In this document: positions 35,467 to 44,354 of the stretch, piece by piece
Layout of the letters: each line of letters opens with the position of its first letter
Position numbering within the stretch: the first letter of the stretch is position 1
Program-made: the position numbers and the translations under genes
The notes under the pieces: generated by a model
What the model was told of the DNA's origin: nothing
Databases searched by the model: none
What the model saw: the letters and a program-made list of their open reading frames with translations, nothing else
Origin: Dethiosulfatibacter aminovorans DSM 17477
GTDB lineage: Bacteria > Bacillota > Clostridia > Tissierellales > Dethiosulfatibacteraceae
Direction of reading: 5' to 3'
NCBI RefSeq assembly: GCF_900142005.1
Contig: NZ_FQZL01000030.1
Location: 1 to 48,556 of the forward strand
DNA: 48,556 nt

Positions 35467-36240
35467 ATGGTGAAAAGCGTATTTGACATAAAACAATCAT
35501 TGATATTATATACGGTCATAGTAATAAGCTTTTATTTTACAAGCATTGCTTTTTTCAAAGCATTTGATATAAATGGAATACCCCTTACACATGTTCTTAC
35601 ACTTTTTTTACCTGGCATCCTTGTGACCATTATGGACAAGAAGGATATAAGGGAAGTATACATGTTGAGGAAACCTGCAGCATCCAGGTACATATATATA
35701 GGTTTGGGCATGTGGCTTGTAGTACTGATAATCAGCGGCATCTATTCGGTGTTTGCAGTAAAGATTCTTCCTGAGGAAGCGGAATTGCTTGAGGCATTTG
35801 ATTATTTGTTTTCAAACATGTCTTTGACTTATCAGCTTTTGGTAATAGCGGTTATTCCTGCAATTATCGAGGAACTTCTGTTCAGGGGGCTTTTTCTTTC
35901 ATCGTTTTTAGAACATTTTAAGCCTTGCAAGGCGATGGTGTGGACATCTCTGATGTTTGCATCCATGCATTTCAGCCTGCTAAAGCTGTTTCCAACCTTT
36001 ATGCTGGGAATGGTCTTTGCATACACGGTCTACAAGACCAAATCCATACTTCCTGCGATAGCACTCCATTTCATAAACAATGGTTTTTCAGTTGTGGGGA
36101 CATATTTTTTGTTAAATACGGAGCTTGATACAGGATATATTTATTCAGTTGATTTATTGGCTGTAATTATAACCGCCTCAGTTTCTTTGGTATTTATAAA
36201 GACAGGTCAAAAATCAAGAGGAGAATATGGACAAAACTAA
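35467..36240 (+). CDS. CPBP family intramembrane glutamic metalloprotease
   Basis: The 257-residue membrane protein has about seven hydrophobic segments and the CPBP (Abi/CAAX) motifs: EExxxR as E135-E136-R140 in IIEELLFRG, H168 in FASMH, and H201 with N205 in LHFINN. Family members cut within membranes in prenyl-protein processing, bacteriocin self-immunity or stress signalling; the substrate here is unknown. The ATG at 35467 follows GAGAGGGTG; a longer in-frame start is less likely. It overlaps the next gene by 14 bases. Confidence 0.88.
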   Translation: MVKSVFDIKQSLILYTVIVISFYFTSIAFFKAFDINGIPLTHVLTLFLPGILVTIMDKKDIREVYMLRKPAASRYIYIGLGMWLVVLIISGIYSVFAVKILPEEAELLEAFDYLFSNMSLTYQLLVIAVIPAIIEELLFRGLFLSSFLEHFKPCKAMVWTSLMFASMHFSLLKLFPTFMLGMVFAYTVYKTKSILPAIALHFINNGFSVVGTYFLLNTELDTGYIYSVDLLAVIITASVSLVFIKTGQKSRGEYGQN

Positions 36241-37672
36241 TTCAAAAATATCTATATTTGTTAAAGCAGGCTATGGAATAGGAAACCTGGGATTCGGTAT
36301 AGTATTTCAATGCATTGCTGCCTATATGCTGTTCTATACAACGGCTGTACTTGGAATAAAGGGCAGCTATATAGGAACGATTATGGCAATAGGAGTATTT
36401 TGGGATGCAATAACGGATCCACTCATGGGATACATTTCGGATATTTCCAATTTTGCGAAGTGGGGCAGACGACATCTGTATATGTTGGCGGGCACCATTC
36501 TTATTTCTGTGTTCAACATGTTTTTATGGCATATCAGCACTGCATTTTCACCTGCGGTAAAGCTTGGCCTGATACTGACTTTTCTTTTGCTGCTAAAAAC
36601 ATCACTTACTGTATACGGCACTCCCTATACGGCGCTTGGAGCGGAGCTTTCCACTGATTATGATGAAAGGACCTCGGTACAAAGCTACAAGTCTGTTGCA
36701 TTTATGTTTGGTCTGGCCTTCCCAATGGTTGCAGGACTTCTCATATTCTTCAGGCCTACTGAGCAATATCCCATAGGACAGTTGAATCCAGCAGGATATT
36801 CTCTCATGGGTACGGCCACATCATTGCTTATGATATTGACGGGATCTCTTTGCATATGGGCAACCTACAAATACAGATTCAATTCCATGCCGGACACGAA
36901 ACTGCAAAGTATTAAAAAAGAAAAAGGTGGGATGTCCTTCATAGGAGCATTTAAAAACAAATATTTTATATATGTGTTTTTTGGCTATCTTTTTTTCAAT
37001 GTGTCATCAGCACTGATAGGAAGCATAGGACTCCACGTATTCACCTATACATTTGGGCTGGACAACAAGGGAATAGCACTGGTAATGGGAACCTTTTTCG
37101 GAATAAGCATATTGTCCCTTCCATACTGGAGTGTCCTTTCGAAGAAAACGGATAAAAAGCCTGTCATGCTAAAATGCTTGAAGATTTCAAGCATTGCAAG
37201 CCTGTTGTTTCTTATGGCTGTTTTACTGAGAATCATCGTGATGAAATTCAATTTCATACTCATTGCAGTAATAGCAATATTGGGCTTCGGTACGGGAGGC
37301 TTGTTTCTTCTTCCGAATTCCATGACTGCAGATACAATAGACTATGAGGAGCTGGAACAGGGTTTCCGTTCAGAGGGAATCTATTATGGAGCTCTAACAT
37401 TCGGATACAAGATTACCCAGTCGGCAGTGCTTTTCATAGTGGGAATATTGCTTGATGTAATTGGATTTGATTCTTCATTGGCAATGCAGTCCACATTTAC
37501 AACCATAATGCTTGGTGTCATACTTGCAGTAGGAAGCCTGGCTGCATTTGGACTGTCATATTTCAGCATGAACAAATACGATCTCAACAAGGAAAAAATT
37601 GAAGAAATTCAAAGCAAAATAATGAATAATGGAAAAGATATTGATACGGAGATAGAGAAAACAAATGACTAG
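36227..37672 (+). CDS. MFS transporter of the GPH (glycoside-pentoside-hexuronide):cation symporter type
   Basis: The 481-residue protein has about 12 hydrophobic segments. The N-terminal pattern GYGIGNLGFGIVFQ, then FWDAITDPLMGYISD, and WGRRHLYML are GPH signatures (cation-coupled sugar symporters). It starts inside the CPBP gene and its end overlaps the MBL gene by 8 bases, so the genes are translationally coupled. The substrate is unknown; no glycosidase gene is nearby. Confidence 0.87.
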   Translation: MDKTNSKISIFVKAGYGIGNLGFGIVFQCIAAYMLFYTTAVLGIKGSYIGTIMAIGVFWDAITDPLMGYISDISNFAKWGRRHLYMLAGTILISVFNMFLWHISTAFSPAVKLGLILTFLLLLKTSLTVYGTPYTALGAELSTDYDERTSVQSYKSVAFMFGLAFPMVAGLLIFFRPTEQYPIGQLNPAGYSLMGTATSLLMILTGSLCIWATYKYRFNSMPDTKLQSIKKEKGGMSFIGAFKNKYFIYVFFGYLFFNVSSALIGSIGLHVFTYTFGLDNKGIALVMGTFFGISILSLPYWSVLSKKTDKKPVMLKCLKISSIASLLFLMAVLLRIIVMKFNFILIAVIAILGFGTGGLFLLPNSMTADTIDYEELEQGFRSEGIYYGALTFGYKITQSAVLFIVGILLDVIGFDSSLAMQSTFTTIMLGVILAVGSLAAFGLSYFSMNKYDLNKEKIEEIQSKIMNNGKDIDTEIEKTND

Positions 37673-38441
37673 AAAATATGAAATTACTTATATAGCCAAT
37701 TCGGGAGTTATGATAAAACATGAAGATGTGAAGCTCATAGTAGATGGTTTGCATACTAAAAAGGCTGTAGAATTCAGCAGGGTGAAGGAAGATACCCTTG
37801 AAAAGATAGTACGGGGGTATAAGCCCTTTGATGATGTAGACTATCTGCTTTTCACACACAGACATGTCGACCACATGTGTCACAAATCCATTGTGGAATT
37901 TCTAAAGAACAATGATAATGCGGAAGTGCTGTATCCTAAAGACGAGGGTTGTGTGATAGAAGCTGTTGATACCTTTGTAAAGGAAGGTGAATACCTCGGC
38001 GGAGCTCTGGACATCGAACTTGGAAGAAAGATGAAATATCCCATAAAAAATGGTGAGATCATATTTTTCAAGTCGAAGCATATGGGTGATGAAAGTCTTC
38101 AGTGCAGCAATATCTGTTATATAATAGAACTTGACGGTATAAGGTTCCTGCATCTTGGCGACGGAAACATTGACTACGATTATCTGGAAAGGATGCTTTC
38201 TGACGAGAAAATAAATGTAGCGTTTATGAATTTCCCCTTCATGCATCTGCCTGAGGGAAAAAAGATAATAAGGGAAATAATCAAGCCTGATCATATGGTA
38301 GTGTTTCATCTTCCCTTTGAAGAAGATGACATGAGCAACTATATAAAAAGCACCCTTAGAAGATATGAAAAGGACAGGGATAAGCTTCCTGAAGTTGAAA
38401 TATTCATAGAAGAAGGTGCGAAGGTGGAATATATCTATTGA
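37665..38441 (+). CDS. MBL fold metallo-hydrolase
   Basis: The 258-residue metallo-beta-lactamase fold protein has the metal-binding HRHVDH (H65, H67, D69, H70), then SKHMGD, LHLGDGN and VFHLPF as further likely ligands. The substrate is unknown; the short form without extra domains resembles stand-alone hydrolases of phosphonates or lactones, among others. The ATG overlaps the end of the transporter gene. It lies 34 nt before the alcohol dehydrogenase gene. Confidence 0.88.
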   Translation: MTRKYEITYIANSGVMIKHEDVKLIVDGLHTKKAVEFSRVKEDTLEKIVRGYKPFDDVDYLLFTHRHVDHMCHKSIVEFLKNNDNAEVLYPKDEGCVIEAVDTFVKEGEYLGGALDIELGRKMKYPIKNGEIIFFKSKHMGDESLQCSNICYIIELDGIRFLHLGDGNIDYDYLERMLSDEKINVAFMNFPFMHLPEGKKIIREIIKPDHMVVFHLPFEEDDMSNYIKSTLRRYEKDRDKLPEVEIFIEEGAKVEYIY

Positions 38442-38475
38442 CCAGTAGTACATAAACTTGTATATGGAGGTTAAC

Positions 38476-39630
38476 ATGATCAATCATTTTAGATTTATAA
38501 TACCTACGAAAATCAATTACGGTGCAGGGAATTTGTCCTTGTTGCCAAGAGAACTGGAAAAACTGGGTTCTGAGAAGGTTATGGTTGTAACGGACTCGAA
38601 ACTCATACGGTTAAAGCTGGTTGAGCGGCTGGAAAAGCTTCTGGCGGGGTATGACTATGTCATTTATGACGGAATAGAACAAAATCCCAAGGATTACAAT
38701 ATTACCAATGCAACCGCATACGCAGTAAGAGAAGAAGTGGATACAATAATAGCCTTTGGTGGAGGAAGCCCCAATGATGCTGCAAAGATGATTGCAGTTA
38801 TGGCTGCCCAAGGCGGAGACATCAAGGAATATATGTTTGGCAAAAGGGAAATCGAGAAAAAGTTAAACCTCATTGCCATTCCCACAACGGCAGGTACCGG
38901 CAGCGAGGTTGCTTTTTGGTCGGTTATAACCAATTCGGAAGAGAAGCTTAAGTATTCCATAAGGAATCCTATTTTGGCACCTGATGTAGCTATAGTCGAT
39001 CCGGAGCTGACTCTTACTGTTCCTCCGGAAATAACTGCAACATCAGGTATTGATGCATTGACACATGCAATAGAGGGCTATACATCCCTTCGTTCCGAGC
39101 CTATTGCAGATGCTATGGCCCTTTGTGCCATAAGCCATATCACCAAATATATTGAAGCGGCAGTCAATGATGGAAGTGATCTGGAAGCAAGGGACAAGAT
39201 GATGATTGGAAGTCTCATGGCCGGCATGTCTATTGTCAATACGGATGTGGGAGCTGTTCACTGTATGGCTGAAGCACTTGGAAGCACTTATGATTCTCCT
39301 CACGGAATCTGCAATTCGGTACTCCTTCCTTATGTAATGGAATATAATGTAATCAAATCTGAAGAAAAATATGCAAGAATGGCAAACTATATGAATGTAT
39401 ATGGACCAAATGACCTTATGACGGCCAGTGAGGGAATAGAGCATATAAAGATATTGTCTAAAAGGATAGGTCTGCCTAATATTAAATCCTTGAAAGTTAC
39501 TCCGGATGACTTTTCCATGCTTGCCAACATGGCGGAAAGGAATGCATCATCCCTTAACAATCCGAGAAAGATAGGGAAGGAAGACTACTTGAAAATATTC
39601 ATTAGAGCATATGAAGACAGCGATGATTAG
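38476..39630 (+). CDS. Iron-containing alcohol dehydrogenase
   Basis: The 384-residue NAD(P)-dependent enzyme interconverts alcohols and aldehydes. It has the nucleotide-binding FGGGSPNDAAK, IPTTAGTGSEV, and the iron ligands D193, H197, H262 and H276 in place. The ATG at 38476 follows TGGAGG; an upstream in-frame start would cover that site. Group III alcohol dehydrogenases vary widely in substrate, so I do not give a symbol. It ends the operon started by the CPBP gene. Confidence 0.92.
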   Translation: MINHFRFIIPTKINYGAGNLSLLPRELEKLGSEKVMVVTDSKLIRLKLVERLEKLLAGYDYVIYDGIEQNPKDYNITNATAYAVREEVDTIIAFGGGSPNDAAKMIAVMAAQGGDIKEYMFGKREIEKKLNLIAIPTTAGTGSEVAFWSVITNSEEKLKYSIRNPILAPDVAIVDPELTLTVPPEITATSGIDALTHAIEGYTSLRSEPIADAMALCAISHITKYIEAAVNDGSDLEARDKMMIGSLMAGMSIVNTDVGAVHCMAEALGSTYDSPHGICNSVLLPYVMEYNVIKSEEKYARMANYMNVYGPNDLMTASEGIEHIKILSKRIGLPNIKSLKVTPDDFSMLANMAERNASSLNNPRKIGKEDYLKIFIRAYEDSDD

Positions 39631-39668
39631 AAAAGAATGACAACGTTGTCCGGATAATGAATTAGCCC

Positions 39669-39697
39669 TTGAAACACTTGTGAAAACGTTGTACAAT
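39669..39697 (+). promoter_or_regulatory. Sigma-A-like promoter followed by a terminator with no gene between
   Basis: TTGAAA (39669-39674) and TACAAT (39692-39697) are 17 bp apart. The motif AAAACGTTGT lies across the spacer and -10 and resembles a LacI-family/CcpA operator half; the same core occurs in the perfect palindrome ACAACGTTGT at 39640-39649. Transcription from near 39704 would reach the terminator at 39753-39807. Confidence 0.45.
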
Positions 39698-39752
39698 ATA
39701 TAAGTACTGATTATATATTTTATTGATTGAGGGAATGGTACGATATTATAAT

Positions 39753-39807
39753 AAAAACTCAATAACCTGCTAAAGAGGGAGCAGGTTGTTGAGTTTTTAT
39801 TTTTTTG
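39753..39807 (+). terminator. Strong intrinsic terminator upstream of the helicase gene
   Basis: AAAAACTCAA (39753-39762) pairs with TTGAGTTTTT (39789-39798) and AACCTGCT with AGCAGGTT inside, followed by ATTTTTTT. It could end the alcohol dehydrogenase operon and/or a short transcript from 39704. Confidence 0.88.
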
Positions 39808-39835
39808 ATTTTTTTTATACGTAAACGTTAATTTC

Positions 39836-39844
39836 TGATATAAT
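39836..39844 (+). promoter_or_regulatory. Extended -10 promoter of the helicase operon
   Basis: TGATATAAT (TATAAT at 39839-39844) gives a leader of about 30 nt. A third ACGTT core (GTAAACGTTA, 39821-39830) lies just upstream of the -10. Confidence 0.5.
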
Positions 39845-39879
39845 AGTAATACCGGGATAAATTCAAAAGGAGTATGGAA

Positions 39880-42800
39880 ATGCTTGATATTGGAGATATT
39901 ATCGATTTGGCAAACAATATAGATGTGTTTGAGAAGGGGGTTGACTGTTACAAGTCAGGCCTTGTTTCTGATGTGAAATACAACAAGATCAGCGAAACAA
40001 TACAGGCCACGGTACATGGAACCAGGGATTACAAGGTTAAGGTGTTTCTGGATGATGAAAAATATGTCAATTCCAAATGCGAGTGTCCGGCTTATGAAAC
40101 ATGGGGAGGAGTATGCAAGCACATAGTGGCTGTATTTTTGTTTTTAAAGAACCAGGATAAAATCGATATAAAGGTGAAAAGTAAAAGAAACAATACCGAT
40201 GTTTTTGACAATATACTTTCACACTATACCCTTTTCGACGACATGGACAGTGCGGAAGGAAAGAAGAGGATAAATGTCAAGTATTTCATCGATTTCGACA
40301 AATACAGGAAGAATATGGTTCTTTCAGTGAAGCTGGGTACGGAGCAGATGTACGTGCTGAAGGATGTAAGGGGATTCATCAAGGCTTACAAGGAGGGCAA
40401 GGAATTCGAATTTGGGAAGAGCTTCACCTATGATCCTGCAAATGAATATTTTGACAGGAAGGATGCAATGGTAATGGAGCTCATTGGAGACATTGTCAAT
40501 GAGATCGACTATATAAAGAACTACAGCTGGACAGCCTATCATGTAGACTTCATAAGCGGAAAGAACATTTTGCTCACAAACAACAACTTCATTAAATTTA
40601 TTGAGATTCTGGATGGAGGAAGCATAGAGCTTAAGGCCGACTATTTGAAATACAAGAAAACGGATACGGTCAGGGGCGATATAGACCTTGTGTTTGACAT
40701 AGCAAGCTATGGAGACTATATCAGATTTGCCGTAAGGGATATGAAGAACATCACAATTCTGACCGACAACTATTCCGCAATACTATACAAGGACACCATA
40801 TACAGGATTTCAGACAGGCAGAGGGACAATCTAAAACCTGTATTGAGCCAGCTTGAAAACAAGAAGGAAAGCCTTGTGATATCAAGGGAAAAGATAAACA
40901 GTTTCATGTCCTATCTTTATCCAATAATAAGCGAAACAAACAAGATTGAAATAGACAGGGAGTTAAAGGAAAAGATATACAGCAGGAAATGTCAGCCAAA
41001 GCTGTATCTGGATAAGGATGGTAATGGAATTAAGGCGAAGCTTAAATATATTTACGGAGATTATGTGTTTGATTCAATTACAGGTATGGAATCTGAACCG
41101 GTTAAGGACGACATGGTGATAAGGGATTTGAAACTTGAAAACAAGATAATGTCAATACTGGAAAATTCTGACTTCAAGGTTCTTAACGACAGCTATCATA
41201 TCAAGAAGGAAAAGGATGTATACAAGTTCGTCGTGGGAGGGCTTCCCGAGCTTACGGATAAGATTGAAGTATATTATTCGGATGATTTCAACTCTATTTC
41301 ACTCAGAGACAAGTCGTCGGTCCATATAAACACATTCATGAATGAAAACATGAATTATTTTGATTTCGGCTTTTCAATAGAAGGCATATCACAGGATGAA
41401 ATTCCCGACATATTGAATACTTTAAGGGAAAAGAAAACATACTACAGACTGAAGGACGGGTCTTTTTTGAGTCTTGAAGAAGAAGTTTTTGATACCATAG
41501 TGGAGGTACTTCAAGACCTTGAACTTGGTGATGACTCCTTTTCAGACGGCTTGGTGGAAATAAGCAGCAACAATGCTTTTTACGTCAACGGGAAGATCGA
41601 AAAGCTTAACCTTAAGCATTACAAGAGAAACATACTGTTCAAGGAACTTATAATGAGAATAAGAGAACCTGAAGATGAAAGTTATGAACTTCCTGAAGGA
41701 TTGAATTGTCAGCTAAGGGAATACCAGATGACTGGATTCAACTGGATAAAAAATCTTTCTTCCTTCAATTTCGGGGGAATACTGGCTGATGAGATGGGAC
41801 TTGGCAAGACTGTACAGATGCTTACATATATCAAGTCTGAGCTAGAAGTTGATGGAGACAGGCGTTTTCTGGTCATTGTACCCACTTCGTTGCTCTACAA
41901 CTGGTATGAGGAGGTAAAAAAGTTCACTCCTGGAGTAAAGGCTGAAATAATTGCCGGTGCCAAGAAGCTTCGTGATGAAAAGCTTGAAAATACCGATGCC
42001 GATATTATTATAACATCATACGCCACCTTCAGGAATGATGCAGACATTTACAAGGGCATGAAGGTGTACTGCTGTATACTTGACGAAGCCCAGCATATAA
42101 AAAACAACTTGTCCAAGACTTCAAAAGCTGTGAGACAGGTTAAGGCTGTCAAGCGTTTTGCTTTGACGGGTACTCCGATAGAAAACTCCCTTGCCGAGCT
42201 GTGGTCGATATTCGATTTTATAATGCCCGGATATCTGCATAGTTACAGTAAATTCAGGAAGAATTTTGAAAAGCCAATAGTAAAGAACCAAGATGAAGAA
42301 AAGCTCGCGGACCTTAAGGGAAGAATCGCACCATTCATTATGAGAAGGATGAAAAATGACGTGTTGAAGGAACTTCCGGACAAGATAGAAGACAAGATAA
42401 CAGTGGAGATGAATATTGAACAGAAGAAAATCTATCTTGCATGGCTTGATAAAATCAAGAGTGAACTGGAGGATGAATATTTTACAAGGGGGTTCAACAA
42501 GAGCAGAATCAAGATACTCGCCGGTCTTACAAGGTTGAGACAGATATGTTGCGACCCTTCACTCTTTATAGAAAACTACCAAGGTGAAAGTTCCAAGCTC
42601 AACCTCCTTAATGAATTGTTAGACGAGCTTCTGGAAGCGGGTCACAGGACTGTAATCTTTTCACAGTTCACATCCATGCTTTCAATAATAAAGGAGCAGC
42701 TGGATTCGAGGGAAATAGACTACTATTCTTTGGATGGAAGTACCAAGGCCATAGACAGAAGCAACATGGTCAATGAATTCAACGATGGAAACAAGGATAT

Positions 42801-43110
42801 ATTTTTGATTTCACTGAAGGCGGGAGGGACAGGACTGAATCTTGTGGGAGCCGATACTGTAATACACTACGACCCATGGTGGAATCCGGCAGTTGAGGAA
42901 CAGGCAACAGACAGGACGCACAGGATAGGTCAGAAAAACAAGGTGCATGTAATCAAGCTCATTACAAGAGGTACAATAGAGGAGAAGGTGTATGAGCTTC
43001 AAAAAATAAAGAAAAAAATGGTTGAAGATGTTTTAAGCATTGAAGAAGGAATGATTTCATCAATGTCGGAGGATGAAATAAGAAATCTCTTTGAGGTGGA
43101 GGATGAATAA
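39880..43110 (+). CDS. SWIM zinc finger and SNF2-family helicase protein
   Basis: The 1076-residue protein has an N-terminal SWIM zinc finger (C67, C69, C79, H81 in CxC-x9-CxH), a long middle region and a C-terminal SNF2/RapA-type ATPase of about 470 residues: Walker A DEMGLGKT (637-644), DEAQH (735-739), GTPIENSLAELWS, then LKAGGTGLNL and QATDRTHRIGQ in the second RecA lobe. Such proteins translocate on double-stranded DNA and may remodel protein-DNA complexes, like RapA with RNA polymerase. The ATG at 39880 is 7 nt after AAAAGGAG; the one at 39874 is too close. It overlaps the MFS gene by 8 bases. Confidence 0.92.
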   Translation: MLDIGDIIDLANNIDVFEKGVDCYKSGLVSDVKYNKISETIQATVHGTRDYKVKVFLDDEKYVNSKCECPAYETWGGVCKHIVAVFLFLKNQDKIDIKVKSKRNNTDVFDNILSHYTLFDDMDSAEGKKRINVKYFIDFDKYRKNMVLSVKLGTEQMYVLKDVRGFIKAYKEGKEFEFGKSFTYDPANEYFDRKDAMVMELIGDIVNEIDYIKNYSWTAYHVDFISGKNILLTNNNFIKFIEILDGGSIELKADYLKYKKTDTVRGDIDLVFDIASYGDYIRFAVRDMKNITILTDNYSAILYKDTIYRISDRQRDNLKPVLSQLENKKESLVISREKINSFMSYLYPIISETNKIEIDRELKEKIYSRKCQPKLYLDKDGNGIKAKLKYIYGDYVFDSITGMESEPVKDDMVIRDLKLENKIMSILENSDFKVLNDSYHIKKEKDVYKFVVGGLPELTDKIEVYYSDDFNSISLRDKSSVHINTFMNENMNYFDFGFSIEGISQDEIPDILNTLREKKTYYRLKDGSFLSLEEEVFDTIVEVLQDLELGDDSFSDGLVEISSNNAFYVNGKIEKLNLKHYKRNILFKELIMRIREPEDESYELPEGLNCQLREYQMTGFNWIKNLSSFNFGGILADEMGLGKTVQMLTYIKSELEVDGDRRFLVIVPTSLLYNWYEEVKKFTPGVKAEIIAGAKKLRDEKLENTDADIIITSYATFRNDADIYKGMKVYCCILDEAQHIKNNLSKTSKAVRQVKAVKRFALTGTPIENSLAELWSIFDFIMPGYLHSYSKFRKNFEKPIVKNQDEEKLADLKGRIAPFIMRRMKNDVLKELPDKIEDKITVEMNIEQKKIYLAWLDKIKSELEDEYFTRGFNKSRIKILAGLTRLRQICCDPSLFIENYQGESSKLNLLNELLDELLEAGHRTVIFSQFTSMLSIIKEQLDSREIDYYSLDGSTKAIDRSNMVNEFNDGNKDIFLISLKAGGTGLNLVGADTVIHYDPWWNPAVEEQATDRTHRIGQKNKVHVIKLITRGTIEEKVYELQKIKKKMVEDVLSIEEGMISSMSEDEIRNLFEVEDE

Positions 43111-44350
43111 GGATTATCTGGACATTAAAGAGGACAAGCTCATATGGAAATTCTGTTTTTACGGGTTTTTCAAGAATCTTAAGTTTTTTGAGCCATATCT
43201 TTTCATATATCTTTTGAGCAAGGATTTGAGTTTTCTTGAGATCGGTTTTCTGTATTCCATAAGGGAGGCTTTCAAGTACATATTCGAGATTCCTTCAGGA
43301 ATAATAGCTGACAACTATGGAAAGAGAAATGAACTTATGGCATGTTTTCTGTTCTACATAGCATCCTTTGTTTTCTTTTTCCTTGGAAACGGTTTTGGTC
43401 TAATATCTGTCGGAATGGTATTTTTTGGACTGGGAGAGGCGTTCAGGTCAGGAACCCACAAGGCTATGATATATTCGTATCTTGAAAGAAGGGACTGGTT
43501 CAAGCATAAGAGTTTTGTATATGGACGGACAAGATCATTCTCCCTTCTTGGCTCATCAATATCCGCGTTTTTATCAATAATATTTGCCCTCAATATTGAA
43601 AATTTGAACATGCTCTTTCTATTGTCGATAATCCCATATATTGTTGATTTTTTTCTCATCAAGTCCTATCCCGATTATTTAAATGAGAGAAGGGAAAGTG
43701 AAATAAGCATTTCGAAATTTTTCCATCTAATGATTAGGCATATAAGGGATGTTGTCCATGATTTTGACTTGGTGAAGCTGATACTGAACGTATCCATATA
43801 TGACTCCATATTCAAGTCCTTGAAAGACTATATTCAGCCTCTCATACAAATTGTACTTCTTGGGGGAGGAGCCATTGTCATATTGAATCTGGGTGAAGAA
43901 CAGACTGCAAGGCTATATATGGGCATGTTTTACGGAATAATATATATCATGAATTCAATAGCGTCTAGAAATGTTTACAGGCTTGTTGAAAATGCTGATA
44001 CGGAATATGTCATGAATATATACTATTTGATTTTTGGAGTTCTAAGCATGGCCATTTCAGGGGCCCTGCTCATTGACAGCAAGGTTTTACTGATATTGAG
44101 CTATGCTGTTGTGTTTCTCCTGTATGATACCAGGAGGCCTCTTTTTGTAGATGCTGCCGGCGATATGATGGACAAGGAGGAGCGGGCTACCGTCTTTTCT
44201 GTGGAAAGCCAGATGAGAGCCCTTCTTGTAGTGGTATTGGCGCCGTTGTTTGGAATGATAGTGGATGTATTTTCCATATACACTTTGTTTGTGGTTGTTG
44301 GGATATTCAGTCTGGCCATGGGATTATGGCTTTTGAAAACAGGAAGGTGA
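43103..44350 (+). CDS. MFS transporter
   Basis: The 415-residue protein has about 12 hydrophobic segments and MFS features such as EIPSGIIADNYGKRN between the second and third spans. The N terminus is cytosolic and charged. Substrate unknown; it looks like a drug or metabolite efflux protein. The start overlaps the helicase gene, with the ribosome binding site GAGGTGGAGG inside it. It is 4 nt from the next gene. Confidence 0.85.
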   Translation: MNKDYLDIKEDKLIWKFCFYGFFKNLKFFEPYLFIYLLSKDLSFLEIGFLYSIREAFKYIFEIPSGIIADNYGKRNELMACFLFYIASFVFFFLGNGFGLISVGMVFFGLGEAFRSGTHKAMIYSYLERRDWFKHKSFVYGRTRSFSLLGSSISAFLSIIFALNIENLNMLFLLSIIPYIVDFFLIKSYPDYLNERRESEISISKFFHLMIRHIRDVVHDFDLVKLILNVSIYDSIFKSLKDYIQPLIQIVLLGGGAIVILNLGEEQTARLYMGMFYGIIYIMNSIASRNVYRLVENADTEYVMNIYYLIFGVLSMAISGALLIDSKVLLILSYAVVFLLYDTRRPLFVDAAGDMMDKEERATVFSVESQMRALLVVVLAPLFGMIVDVFSIYTLFVVVGIFSLAMGLWLLKTGR

Positions 44351-44354
44351 TAGC

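Noticed and set aside
35467..36240. CPBP protease as a bacteriocin immunity protein
   Set aside because: No bacteriocin precursor, leader peptide or export ABC transporter gene is near; the context is metabolic.
39880..43110. SNF2 helicase as part of an antiviral defence island
   Set aside because: No methyltransferase, nuclease or other defence gene lies nearby; the SWIM-SNF2 architecture is common as a stand-alone housekeeping protein in Firmicutes.
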